Of a DNA stretch of 24,864 bases, positions 8,324-15,534 are shown piece after piece (position 1 is the first letter of the stretch; the number at the start of each line of letters is the position of its first letter). The notes under the pieces are model-generated. The model made no database searches. It worked only from the letters and a program-made list of their open reading frames with translations, and was not told where the DNA came from. This DNA comes from a virus: positions 1 to 24,864 of IMG/VR virus record IMGVR_UViG_3300027746_000567, one strand, 5' to 3'. Both the position numbers and the translations under genes were made by a program.

Positions 8324-8868
8324 TAACTTGGTAGCGCAAGGTCGCAGACGCTCGGCATAGGCGCACTGCAAAGGTTTTGAATTCGTTGCACAGGCGTCTC
8401 TCCGCTTGAATCGGTGTCGATGTACGCAACTGGATAATAAGCGTATTGAGTGTCAGCAGGAGGAATTTCTTCCTCATTTTCAAACCGCACTGCATATACC
8501 GCCGTATCGTCGGTCACAAATTCGACCTGCATATAAACCCAGCCGTCGTTCCATGTCATGGTTAACGGCTGCACATTGTTGGGCAACATGCCAATCGGTA
8601 GAACGGGAGGTACTCCGACCATACCCCAGGCGACGCTGAACTTCCAGGTGTCGCCTTCGTTTGCGGTTGTGACTTGAAATGGGCAGATTGCAGTTGAGCC
8701 GCCGCCGCCAATTAGTCCCGGCGTAATTGATAACGACGTGCCGCCTAGGCCACGATTAACCGTGTAACCAACACCCTGCAACAGCGTATTAGCGCGGATC
8801 TCCGACGTAATGTTGTTGAGCTGTGCCGCTGTTGGCAGCGGATCATTTGGGCGAAAAATTGGCAGCAT
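8323..8868 (-). CDS. Tail-tip associated protein, unrecognised (181 aa)
   Basis: The start is ATG 8868 (MLPIFRPNDPLPTAAQLNNI), one base after the stop of the preceding gene; an earlier in-frame start would overlap that gene. The region ITSEIRANTLLQGVGYTVNR, then GLGGTSLSITPG, resembles the N-terminal attachment segment of small tail proteins. The remainder is beta-rich and acidic (ENEEEIPPADT). It overlaps the next gene by one base as TAATG, so the two are likely made together. The structural role is inferred from place. Confidence 0.76.
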   Translation of the reverse strand: MLPIFRPNDPLPTAAQLNNITSEIRANTLLQGVGYTVNRGLGGTSLSITPGLIGGGGSTAICPFQVTTANEGDTWKFSVAWGMVGVPPVLPIGMLPNNVQPLTMTWNDGWVYMQVEFVTDDTAVYAVRFENEEEIPPADTQYAYYPVAYIDTDSSGETPVQRIQNLCSAPMPSVCDLALPS

Positions 8869-8869
8869 A

Positions 8870-9484
8870 TTATCCTTCAGTTCCGTAGACAAAAGTATTA
8901 AACGGACGCGTTCCGCTGGCCATGTATTCGAGTTCAAAACGCCACAAATCGCCCTCTTGTTGTGCGCTCATGCCCGAATAAATAGCATTGCCATCGTGCG
9001 CAACTGGAACGTCTGCGGTTGAGATTTTCCCAATGTTCACGGCTGAAGGTGGCGAGGTCGCCACGTTTGTGTATCGCGCAACAATCCGTGGGACTAAATA
9101 CGTGCGCTCGCCAAGCTTCCAGAGCGGAAAAAGTACGTCTGATATTTTTGGAGCAGTTGAAGTTAATGGCGTCCAAGTTCCAAGTGTTGGGTCTTGAGGA
9201 TTTTGCACCCACAACTTCCACTTTTTCATTTCGGTTGAATCCACATCATCAAAATACGTTGCCGACTCAATCGGCTCCGTCATCAGGGTGCATTCAACTC
9301 TAGCCTGGGTTTTGCCAGTGTTTTCGTAATACTCCTCCACAAGCGTCCAGACGCCGTCTACAAGCGTTTTGTCGTAAGTGCGACAGCTTGCGCTCGGAGT
9401 CGGCTCATCAAAGGCCGTGTACGTGTCAAAGCGCCTAATTGCGCCACTCGGTTCTTTGGTCCATTGTTGCTTTGTGAGTGCCAT
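8870..9484 (-). CDS. Tail protein after tape measure, possible distal tail protein (204 aa)
   Basis: This is the first gene after the tape measure, where siphoviruses usually encode the distal tail protein or tip adaptor. The 204 residues are mixed beta with many Trp/Tyr/Thr (WTKEPSGAIRRFDTYTAF, LWRFELEYMASGTRPF) and no membrane segment or enzyme motif. It starts three bases after the tape-measure stop without a Shine-Dalgarno sequence (AT-rich leader ATAATTT... only). I do not recognise a family; the Dit-like role rests on gene order. Confidence 0.76.
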   Translation of the reverse strand: MALTKQQWTKEPSGAIRRFDTYTAFDEPTPSASCRTYDKTLVDGVWTLVEEYYENTGKTQARVECTLMTEPIESATYFDDVDSTEMKKWKLWVQNPQDPTLGTWTPLTSTAPKISDVLFPLWKLGERTYLVPRIVARYTNVATSPPSAVNIGKISTADVPVAHDGNAIYSGMSAQQEGDLWRFELEYMASGTRPFNTFVYGTEG

Positions 9485-9487
9485 AAA

Positions 9488-10933
9488 TTATTTAAGGGCC
9501 ACGCTTTGCGCCCGTTGCTCTGCAATTCGTTGTAAAATAGCAGTTTGATTTTGCGACTCTGAAAGCACCTTTGCCATCACTGGCACAACGGGTTCTTGTC
9601 GGATATTTGTCTGCGTTGGATTTGCCAACAATCCTGCGTTAAATACTGCCCCATAAGTGCTTTTGCCAGTGTCTAGAGCGCCGTTAATCAATGCGGTTGA
9701 AGGCATTGTTACTGGTTTAAGCGTTGGCAGGACTTGCTCAAGTTCTTTTTTCCCTTTTACTTCAGCCGCTAAACCTTGCCGGGTCATTTTACCAACGGAC
9801 TCGTCCGAAACTAACTGACGAAAAACAATAGAATCAGCTCGCATTGCTGCGATTACGTTTGCCAGCCCCACTTGAAATTTGCCAATAAACAAATCAGCCA
9901 ACCCAGACAACGCTATTTTAAGCGACTCTGCAAACGCCATTCCAGCATCAAGTAAGTTGCTTTTAAGTTCTGCAACGTAAGCTTTTAACGCACCAACAAG
10001 TTCGCCTGATTTCATCGCCTCGGCAACGCCGCCAAATGCTGCGCCAATTTTTACCCCGGCGCTCGCAAGATCGAGGTCGATTAGACTCTGCACAATGTCT
10101 ACCACTGGTGCTAGTGCCGGGTGTACCTTTCCAAATTCGGCAACTATTTCGCTGAGTCCTTTTTTTGGACCTTCAATTAGCGATAAAATTTCAGGAGCAA
10201 ATCCCGCTGCGACTCCCACAAAGAAGCCTTGCAGCTTGGTCTTGGCCATCGCAACAACGTCCATCAGCGTCGATCCGCTTAAGCCCATGATCGTGGTAAT
10301 CCGAGCAAACATGCCAGACGCTCTTTCGAGGATAATTGCTTGATCTCCAAGCGCCTTGCTTGCGCCCGCAAACGTGGTCGGATTCATCGCCGCCACCATG
10401 CGCTCACCACTTGCGCCAAAAATAGAAACAGCGGTTTGCGTTTTTTCGAGGCCGTTGTGCAGCCCACCAAATGCGGCAGTGATTGTGTCCACCTGCTTTG
10501 CCGTGCTCATTTTGCTCAACGCATCGGCAGACAAACCAAGCTTAGAAAACGCAACCGTGGCGCTCTCAGAGCCTCCTACAGCCGATTTGATCGAGTCTTG
10601 CATGGACTTAATCATCGGTCCTGCGTCCTCCGAGCTGCCTCCCACCATACGCAATGCTTCGCCCAGTGTCTGCATTTGTCGGACGGTTAACCCGGCCTTG
10701 TAGGATGTCTCTTGCAGTGTGTTGCCGAGAGAAATTGCAGATCGAACGCCCTGCACAAATGCGACGCCAGCAGCAATCACAGCCGCTGTTGCGGTAAGTG
10801 CCGCAGCTTTTAAGCGGTTCATCCCCTCGACCTCTCCAACGGCTCCTTTGAACTGTTGCACGGCTACGGTTGCATTTGACAATCCGAGGACAAAGCGACT
10901 TGCGTCTAAGGCCAATTCAGCGGTTGCACTCAT
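9488..10933 (-). CDS. Tail tape measure protein (481 aa)
   Basis: The protein is long, mainly alpha-helical, and rich in Ala, Gly, Leu and Lys. It has a hydrophobic segment near the N-terminus (AALTATAAVIAAGVAFVQGV, about residues 43-64) and another mid-protein (LQGFFVGVAAGFAPEILSLI), as usual for tape measures that enter the membrane during DNA ejection. The start MSATAELALDASRFVLGLSN is the typical opening of this family. It lies directly after the chaperone region and one gene. At roughly 0.15 nm per residue it predicts a tail near 70 nm, short for a siphovirus. The start overlaps the upstream gene by ATGA and has GGAG eight bases upstream, one of the few good ribosome-binding sites here. 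Confidence 0.9.
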   Translation of the reverse strand: MSATAELALDASRFVLGLSNATVAVQQFKGAVGEVEGMNRLKAAALTATAAVIAAGVAFVQGVRSAISLGNTLQETSYKAGLTVRQMQTLGEALRMVGGSSEDAGPMIKSMQDSIKSAVGGSESATVAFSKLGLSADALSKMSTAKQVDTITAAFGGLHNGLEKTQTAVSIFGASGERMVAAMNPTTFAGASKALGDQAIILERASGMFARITTIMGLSGSTLMDVVAMAKTKLQGFFVGVAAGFAPEILSLIEGPKKGLSEIVAEFGKVHPALAPVVDIVQSLIDLDLASAGVKIGAAFGGVAEAMKSGELVGALKAYVAELKSNLLDAGMAFAESLKIALSGLADLFIGKFQVGLANVIAAMRADSIVFRQLVSDESVGKMTRQGLAAEVKGKKELEQVLPTLKPVTMPSTALINGALDTGKSTYGAVFNAGLLANPTQTNIRQEPVVPVMAKVLSESQNQTAILQRIAEQRAQSVALK

Positions 10934-11598
10934 TTTTTAATCTCCTTATTTAACAATTCTTGCGCTTTTGCTTGTGCCGCTTTTTCAAGTCGAAATGTAG
11001 CCCGACGTTGAGCGTAACGAATCGCTTTTTCCATGTCGGCCATGTTGCCCGCGTATCGGACGCCATTCGTGGCTTTCATCGAAAAATATTGTCCGTCGTT
11101 ACGCTCGGAAAATGAACCAGGCGCTGACTTATTAACCCATCCTGGCACTGTTTGTCCCAATCGACTTGAAGCAGCGTTCCAACCCGCCTGTAAATATCCA
11201 ACGCGAGAATGCAGCATCGCTTCAATCTTCTTGAACGATTGCAATGTAACTGCCATTTTGACAGTCGTCCTTGGCCTGCCATTTGATCCGCGAATTGATT
11301 GATACCACGAGTAAGCGCGGTCTGTGTTTGTGGCAAGCTTTGACGATGGAGCAACTACTTTGAAGGCCTTCAGTAAATCAATCGTGATTGCCATCCGTCC
11401 TTTGCGATACGATAGACTTCCAACAGTTTCGCCGCTAGCTGGAGGGGTAACACTGCGGACGTCTCTCAAAAACGTCAGGAATGACATTGAAAGCGCGGAG
11501 GGAAGCCCAACGCCTGTTGCAAGTCCCACGCCCACGCGCTTGATGGTATCGACGCCCCATTTGGCTTCTGCTTCAGAAATATCAAATTGGATATTCAT
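10930..11598 (-). CDS. Tail protein between chaperone and tape measure, unrecognised (222 aa)
   Basis: The start is ATG 11598 (MNIQFDISEAEAKWGVDTIK), which overlaps the end of the frameshifted chaperone frame by 17 bases. The protein is basic, with a helical Lys/Ala-rich C-terminus (AAQAKAQELLNKEIKK) and a central basic region (RPRTTVKMAVTLQSFKKIEA). No enzyme motif is seen. Proteins here may be tail completion, minor tail or tape-measure helper proteins. Its coupling to both neighbours suggests it is needed in tail-core assembly. Confidence 0.8.
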   Translation of the reverse strand: MNIQFDISEAEAKWGVDTIKRVGVGLATGVGLPSALSMSFLTFLRDVRSVTPPASGETVGSLSYRKGRMAITIDLLKAFKVVAPSSKLATNTDRAYSWYQSIRGSNGRPRTTVKMAVTLQSFKKIEAMLHSRVGYLQAGWNAASSRLGQTVPGWVNKSAPGSFSERNDGQYFSMKATNGVRYAGNMADMEKAIRYAQRRATFRLEKAAQAKAQELLNKEIKK

Positions 11599-12159
11599 CG
11601 TCAAGATTTGTGGGAATTTGACCTAGCAACTCAGCAATAGTTTTTGATGCGTTAGGTGATTTCTTTGTCGTCCAAATTCCGCGTTTCCAAAGCATTGCGT
11701 GCCAATATCGCAGCGCCCGAGCTAGTGGCATTCGTCTTAAAATGTGATCTTCGCTCCATCCTGTTTCTGAGGCCAAATTGAGCACCAAATTCTCAACCCA
11801 ATCCGGCCCAATTAGTTTGGGGGCGCGTTTATATCTATGCTTGGACCTTGTTCAATAATGTCGACCTTGGCATCCTCTTGCATTTCTTGCTGGTTCATGG
11901 CCCAGTTTTTGGCTTTCACCATGAGCGAAAAAGGAAGTGTGCGGACAAAGCTTTTAATCTGGCCCTCGGCGATTTTGTCTGCAACTGCCTGCTCAACGTC
12001 CTCGACGGGTTGCGCGGCCATCCAAACCATTGCCAAAAGCGTTTCAAGATCGCTGCACTGTAAATTTAACTCAGCCAGATTTATGCAATCCTGCGCTACA
12101 AAATTGCGCAACGTGAGCGGCCCGAGTTGCGTAGTTGAACTAATGAATGGGTTTTTCAT
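11582..12159 (-). CDS. Tail assembly chaperone fusion (G-T type), made by -1 frameshift, 192 aa
   Basis: Reading frame 0 from 12159 to the slippery CCCAAAC (11821-11815) and then stepping back one base fuses the 115-aa G-like protein to 77 further residues. The tail begins LIGPDWVENLVLNLASETGW and contains RRMPLARALRYWHAML, the helix typical of the T part of tail chaperones. The T frame has no good start of its own near the junction. The fusion would bind the tape measure through T while G binds tube subunits, as shown for lambda gpG/gpGT. A short stem begins six bases after the slippery site. Frame logic, gene order and sequence all agree; only the efficiency is unknown. Confidence 0.85.
11771..11821 (-). 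promoter_or_regulatory. Programmed -1 ribosomal frameshift signal
   Basis: On the minus strand the codons GCG CCC CCA AAC TAA contain C CCA AAC, which fits X XXY YYZ exactly (11821-11815). The stop follows at once. After a six-base spacer (TAATTG) comes a nested stem: GGCC (11808-11805) with GGCC (11774-11771) outside, and TTGAG (11796-11792) with CTCAA (11782-11778) inside. The shifted frame continues 77 codons with chaperone-like sequence. Stem pairing is read by eye and is only 4+5 pairs. Confidence 0.83.
11812..12159 (-). CDS. Tail assembly chaperone, short form (G type), 115 aa
   Basis: The frame-0 product stops at TAA directly after the slippery site. It opens with a short beta segment (ISSTTQLGPLTLRNFVAQD) and continues with acidic helices (LNLQCSDLETLLAMVWMAAQ, EDVEQAVADKIAE). 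A mainly helical acidic protein just before the tape measure region fits the lambda gpG class, made in excess over the fusion. Its start overlaps the preceding gene by ATGA. The C-terminus (SIDINAPPN) is constrained by the slippery codons. Confidence 0.85.
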   Translation of the reverse strand: MKNPFISSTTQLGPLTLRNFVAQDCINLAELNLQCSDLETLLAMVWMAAQPVEDVEQAVADKIAEGQIKSFVRTLPFSLMVKAKNWAMNQQEMQEDAKVDIIEQGPSIDINAPPN

Positions 12160-12587
12160 ACAAGCCGTGCAGCATCCTGTTTAAGCCATTCTGGGGAGTG
12201 ATCGTAGACAACAGCGGTTGTCAGCCCTTTGCGCAACCTGATGCCAGTAGCCATCTCGTGCGCTTGCCGTTTCATATCTCGAGAGTTATCCCGAAATGCA
12301 CGCATAACAGCCACAGGATGCCACTCGTTAGCCTGGCACCACGCAAGCGAGTTCCACGCTTTCTGAAACTCCTCAAACGTCATCTTTCCGTCTGGAAACA
12401 CGATTGGCTCCGTCCCGTCATAAACCCATGTGGCGTAGGGCTTACCTGCCTCCATGACCTTCTCAAGTTGAGGCGTACCAAATGCGCCACCCAGGCTGTG
12501 CCAAGCCGCTGCCATATCCGTGTTGGGCGAGCGGCGAACGTCGTCGTGGTCAATGACAACGTGATAAGTGTTTCCCTGCTTTATCAT
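12156..12587 (-). CDS. Tail region protein, unrecognised (143 aa)
   Basis: This soluble 143-residue protein has Trp/His-rich stretches (MAAAWHSLGGAFG, AWNSLAWCQANEWHPVAVMR) and a basic C-terminal third (RDNSRDMKRQAHEMATGIRL). There is no membrane segment. It lies between the tube-like genes and the chaperone and overlaps the chaperone start by ATGA, so its expression is tied to tail assembly. I do not recognise a family. Confidence 0.78.
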   Translation of the reverse strand: MIKQGNTYHVVIDHDDVRRSPNTDMAAAWHSLGGAFGTPQLEKVMEAGKPYATWVYDGTEPIVFPDGKMTFEEFQKAWNSLAWCQANEWHPVAVMRAFRDNSRDMKRQAHEMATGIRLRKGLTTAVVYDHSPEWLKQDAARLV

Positions 12588-12607
12588 AATTGGTTGGGTT
12601 GATTAAC

Positions 12608-12919
12608 CTAAGACGCTGACGGGTAACTAATTCCAGAAGCTTCCCATGCGTTAAAGTCATCGTTTTTGGTTGATGCAGTAACTTTTGTTACAAACGCTTT
12701 GCCCGTTGCTAGAGCAAGTCCAAGATTACCAATGCCTGTTGAGTATGGATTTGTACCACGGCCTTTTGCAGAAAATTCAAACGTGCTATCGTATGTTTTG
12801 GTTTGAGATTGTTCGCCCAGCGAATTAATTAGCCGTTTAAATTCGGCTTTGTGAGTAAGGTCTACAGACTCAACAATGCCGCCGCCCCCGGTGATTAAAG
12901 TAACTCCAAATGTTGCCAT
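12608..12919 (-). CDS. Tail tube-like protein B (103 aa)
   Basis: The start is ATG 12919 (MATFGVTLITGGGGIVESVD), five bases after the preceding stop. The 103-residue beta-rich protein ends in a segment with KNDDFNAWEASG. It shares with its neighbour a short MA-TFG opening, size and a NDDF motif near the C-terminus, so the two look like diverged duplicates. Its position between the tail terminator and the chaperone is where the major tail tube protein is expected. Which of the two is the tube is unclear. Confidence 0.76.
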   Translation of the reverse strand: MATFGVTLITGGGGIVESVDLTHKAEFKRLINSLGEQSQTKTYDSTFEFSAKGRGTNPYSTGIGNLGLALATGKAFVTKVTASTKNDDFNAWEASGISYPSAS

Positions 12920-12924
12920 AAAAA

Positions 12925-13224
12925 TTATTCGTGGAGGGTGTAGGTTGCGCTTGAAGTGCTGAAATCGTCGTTTGTCTGTGCAAGGCCTGCCTCTGTGCAT
13001 GTTGCTCCGCTGAAATTGCCTGATGGCACCGTAACAAGAACTGCATCAGATTTGGTTTTTACCGTGGTCTTTGTTTCAGACCTTGGTTTTGCCTGCGCAA
13101 CAATTACTTGCCCGTTTTCATTGCGAATGGTCGCAATTTCAATGGTCTTTTCTTGCGAGGACTCTTGCAAGTATCCGCTGGGTGGTGTTACGCCGAATGC
13201 GTCGGCTCCGAATGTAATAGCCAT
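12925..13224 (-). CDS. Tail tube-like protein A (99 aa)
   Basis: The start is ATG 13224 (MAITFGADAFGVTPPSGYLQ), preferred to an in-frame earlier codon because it follows the previous stop directly and matches the opening of the next protein. It is beta-rich with alternating Thr/Val/Lys (KTTVKTKSDAVLVTVPSGNF) and ends with TNDDFSTSSATYTLHE. The leader is AT-rich (CTAATTTT) with no Shine-Dalgarno sequence. It is a candidate major tail tube or tube-cap protein; the assignment rests on gene order and fold-like pattern. Confidence 0.76.
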   Translation of the reverse strand: MAITFGADAFGVTPPSGYLQESSQEKTIEIATIRNENGQVIVAQAKPRSETKTTVKTKSDAVLVTVPSGNFSGATCTEAGLAQTNDDFSTSSATYTLHE

Positions 13225-13228
13225 AAAA

Positions 13229-13606
13229 TTAGATAGGTGAGAAACCAACTATGTATTGAAGAGGAGTTTGCCAGTGTCGCTCGGCGTGCGCGGAGTCGTC
13301 AGATACCGCCACAATACCAGCGAGCTGCACGACCGTGGATGTGATTGAAATGGTGCGCATAAACGTATCCACAGCCGCCACAAACTCAATGTGATCCGCC
13401 GGGGTCGTGTCGTCGGCCTGCGAAACTGCGGTGACCGTCAACTGCCCGCGCCCAAGCGGAGAGCCCACAACGGAGTCGGAACGTAGCTGCAACAAAATGG
13501 CTGGCGATGTCACGCGCTCGTTGTCCTGCGGTTCGCCGACGTAGATGTCGGGAAACTCCAGCTTGAGCGCGTCTGCGATTGCTGCCGCTAAAATGCCGCC
13601 GATCAT
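13229..13606 (-). CDS. Tail terminator/completion protein candidate (125 aa)
   Basis: The start is ATG 13606 (MIGGILAAAIADALKLEFPD), overlapping the upstream stop by ATGA. The pattern is an N-terminal helix, a GEPQDNERVTSPAILLQL strand with RGQLTVTAVSQADD, and a helix VDTFMRTIS, then strands. This alpha-beta order of about 120-130 residues is usual for siphovirus tail terminators that cap the tube and join it to the head. It sits between the neck proteins and the tube-like genes, as expected. Confidence 0.78.
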   Translation of the reverse strand: MIGGILAAAIADALKLEFPDIYVGEPQDNERVTSPAILLQLRSDSVVGSPLGRGQLTVTAVSQADDTTPADHIEFVAAVDTFMRTISITSTVVQLAGIVAVSDDSAHAERHWQTPLQYIVGFSPI

Positions 13607-13905
13607 CGAGAGACGTCCTCCAGGTAAATGCCCCACGCGGTTGGGTGATCTGCGGTCCGCACAATCCGACGCTCAACGCCTCGGATTGTTAAGCGGTCGC
13701 CTTTTTGCGGAACTGGGAAACCGCGTTTTTGCATATAAATTTCGCAACTGATATGCGTCTCAAACCCGCCAAAATTAAGGATTTCTGAGGTGTTGGTTTC
13801 ATTGATCACGCCCTTGTAAGTGTTTCCAAGGTAGTCAAATTCCTCGCCCATAAAGTCGAGACTCTGGGCGAGTGCATTAGCTGCGGTGTCAAACCACATT
13901 CCCAT
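13603..13905 (-). CDS. Head-tail joining (neck) protein candidate (100 aa)
   Basis: The protein has a short N-terminal helix (FDTAANALAQSLDFM) and then a beta-barrel-like region (GEEFDYLGNTYKGVINE, YMQKRGFPVPQKGDRLTIRG) with a strand ending in WGIYLEDV. The order 'small beta-barrel with GD-x-L-x-I' is common in phage head-tail stoppers such as the lambda gpFII class. It shares one base with the preceding stop (TAATG) and overlaps the next gene by ATGA. A neck role is likely. Confidence 0.78.
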   Translation of the reverse strand: MGMWFDTAANALAQSLDFMGEEFDYLGNTYKGVINETNTSEILNFGGFETHISCEIYMQKRGFPVPQKGDRLTIRGVERRIVRTADHPTAWGIYLEDVSR

Positions 13906-14105
13906 TAGTCGGATTTCTTGCGCTTGGCAGCGGGTGCCACCGCTTGCGGCTTGTTGCGTTTTTCGCGGTCGGGTTCAGCCAGGACAAAAAGCCGAATCAG
14001 ACCAGCGTCGTCGCATGCCTTGTAAAGTTCGACTGCCTCGCCGTAATTATCCGAGGTCAGGATGATTTCGTTGTCCCGGGTGACGATTGTCAGTTTTGCG
14101 CTCAT
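13905..14105 (-). CDS. Small basic-tailed protein after capsid (66 aa)
   Basis: This 66-residue protein has a compact alpha-beta N-terminal part (MSAKLTIVTRDNEIILTSDN, AVELYKACDDAGLIRLFV) and a Lys/Arg/Ala tail (AAKRKKSD). It is preceded by the terminator-like stem after the capsid gene and coupled to the neck gene by TAATG. The size and place resemble small head-completion or decoration accessory proteins, but no family is recognised. Confidence 0.75.
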   Translation of the reverse strand: MSAKLTIVTRDNEIILTSDNYGEAVELYKACDDAGLIRLFVLAEPDREKRNKPQAVAPAAKRKKSD

Positions 14106-14123
14106 AATTGGGGATAGTTCAAA

Positions 14124-14151
14124 GGGGCGGAGGCGATTAAACCCCCGCCCC
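14124..14151 (-). terminator. GC-rich stem-loop after the capsid gene, terminator-like
   Basis: On the minus strand GGGGCGG (14151-14145) pairs with CCGCCCC (14130-14124) around a 14-base loop, nine bases after the capsid stop. Only TTT follows, so termination would be partial; an alternative is stabilising the capsid message 3' end. It lacks the GCTTTAC tail of the three other stems. Confidence 0.5.
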
Positions 14152-14159
14152 GGTTAAGT

Positions 14160-15044
14160 TTACTGGGAAACAATACGCACGCCCATTTCAGAGCGGCCCT
14201 TCTGAACGCCAAATAGTACCCCGAAAGAATACCATAATTCCGCTTGGCGGTTATCGTATGCCCTTCTGAATTGTGCAGGAAGGTTTAGACCAGGGATAAC
14301 AACGTCTTGAATTTCAGTGCCAGTCTGAACAGCGCCGTCAGCGTTTACGCTACGAGCGGCCATTAAAAGCGCGGATTTGTGAAAAGCGAACCCTTGCAGG
14401 TACTCGCTATTTGCGTCTGCGAGTGTGGACTCGTAAACATCAAAGCCAGCAACGCGAGGGATGAAGCCTTCGCCTTTTTCGCGAATGAAGCCGGGAAACT
14501 CAGCCGTGTTAAGGGACTTGAGCAGGCTCGCAAAATACGCAGGCGAGAGAACAACAGCGCGGCCCTGCTGAGGAGCGCCTGCGAGGTTAAGCTGCGCACG
14601 AAGATCGGCGAGGTCGTTGCGATCGAAGTTTGCGGCCGTCGAAGTCAGCGGAGTCGAGGTGAAGTTTGCTGCGGTGATCAAATTCCACAACGCGCCAAAC
14701 ACGCTCTCACCAACGGCTTGCATGGCGGGCTGCACAAACAAATCGTTGAGGTTGATCGAAGACTTAGAACGCTCAAGATCGTTGAACCCGTAGACAAAAC
14801 CAGGGTAATTTTCAAGGGTTATGGTGCGGGCTACTGTGGTGACTCCCGTACTTGTAAACCCAGAGGAAAGGTCCTGAGCTGTGACGTTTACGGGGTAGCG
14901 GGTTGTGATGGATGCGCCACGGTCAGCGATATCGGAAGAGAAATCCGTTGTAATGCCGCCGAGGGGAGCGAAGAGAACTTGAAGCGCAGGAAGCGACTCC
15001 TGAGCGATTTGGGCGAGATTTACGCCTGCGATTGTGTTAGACAT
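14160..15044 (-). CDS. Major capsid protein, HK97 fold (294 aa)
   Basis: The N-terminal segment MSNTIAGVNLAQIAQESLPA (then LQVLFAPLGGITTDF) has no leader-like coiled coil. The signature of coat proteins follows: strands in SITTRYPVNVTAQDLSSG, NYPGFVYGFNDLERSKSSIN, and then the long helix region NDLFVQPAMQAVGESVFGAL. The later part includes RGRAVVLSPAYFASLLKSL-like sequence and the C-terminal LWYSFGVLFGVQKGRSEMG. It lies after the scaffold candidate and protease and before the neck genes. It forms the shell. No Shine-Dalgarno sequence precedes the ATG, surprising for the most abundant virion protein. P22-type coat is the closest style; exact family is not certain. Confidence 0.88.
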   Translation of the reverse strand: MSNTIAGVNLAQIAQESLPALQVLFAPLGGITTDFSSDIADRGASITTRYPVNVTAQDLSSGFTSTGVTTVARTITLENYPGFVYGFNDLERSKSSINLNDLFVQPAMQAVGESVFGALWNLITAANFTSTPLTSTAANFDRNDLADLRAQLNLAGAPQQGRAVVLSPAYFASLLKSLNTAEFPGFIREKGEGFIPRVAGFDVYESTLADANSEYLQGFAFHKSALLMAARSVNADGAVQTGTEIQDVVIPGLNLPAQFRRAYDNRQAELWYSFGVLFGVQKGRSEMGVRIVSQ

Positions 15045-15065
15045 ATAGTGTTAGTTTAGAGTGGT

Positions 15066-15455
15066 TTAGCTGCGGAGGGTGTCACGATACTTCGTGTAAA
15101 ATTCGTTGCGTGCTCCGACTGGGAGCGCGTTATATTCGGCCCACAATTCCTTTGCCGTCTTCGGTGCGCCTTCAGCCGCGATGATCGCAACGGGATCAAC
15201 GCCAAGATTTGCCACGATTGCGTTTGCCTTGGCAGCGGCGTCGAGTTCGGCAGCGGCCATAGCGGCCAGAGTTGCAGTGTGCTCCGCGCTGAGATTCTGA
15301 AACGCCACCACAGCGGCGCTTAAGTCAGACTGCGTTGCAGCGAGTGCGGCTAAAGTCGCCGTGTGTTCGGCGGTGAGCGCGTTAAACGCCTGCGCATCAG
15401 CGCGGGCGGCAGTCAGCGCCTCAAGCGCCTCGGCGAGGGTATTAGGAAGCTCCAT
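15066..15455 (-). CDS. Scaffold protein candidate, coiled coil (129 aa)
   Basis: The start is set at ATG 15455 (MELPNTLAEALEALTAARAD). It follows the shared stem-loop leader, whereas a longer in-frame reading would run through that stem. Residues 1-80 are Ala/Leu-rich helix with heptad character and an internal repeat (LTAEHTATLAAL and LSAEHTATLAAM, about 35 residues apart). The C-terminal part is a charged helical domain (KTAKELWAEYNALPVGARNE, FYTKYRDTL). A helical, coiled-coil protein between head protease and coat is where scaffolds are encoded; the basic C-terminus could contact the coat. The role is inferred. Confidence 0.76.
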   Translation of the reverse strand: MELPNTLAEALEALTAARADAQAFNALTAEHTATLAALAATQSDLSAAVVAFQNLSAEHTATLAAMAAAELDAAAKANAIVANLGVDPVAIIAAEGAPKTAKELWAEYNALPVGARNEFYTKYRDTLRS

Positions 15456-15470
15456 ATACCAATGCCCGCG

Positions 15471-15515
15471 ATGTAAAGCAAAACGCCGCGCGAGCGTGGA
15501 ACTCGGACGGCGTTT
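15471..15515 (-). terminator. Stem-loop with GCTTTAC tail upstream of scaffold candidate
   Basis: On the minus strand AAACGCCG (15515-15508) pairs with CGGCGTTT (15488-15481). An inner CGAG/CTCG pair set (15505-15502 with 15494-15491) closes a seven-base loop. TTTTGCTTTAC follows and the scaffold ATG lies 17 bases beyond it. The gap after the protease stop (15535) is otherwise empty. It acts as an intrinsic terminator or leader; see the two sister stems at 18131-18172 and 20004-20034. Confidence 0.65.
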
Positions 15516-15534
15516 AGAAGAGGTGGTGACTGTG

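Noticed and set aside
14379-15059. A 226-codon plus-strand frame across the capsid gene
   Set aside because: Exact antisense of the major capsid coding region; the translation is basic and Cys-rich, typical of a shadow frame.
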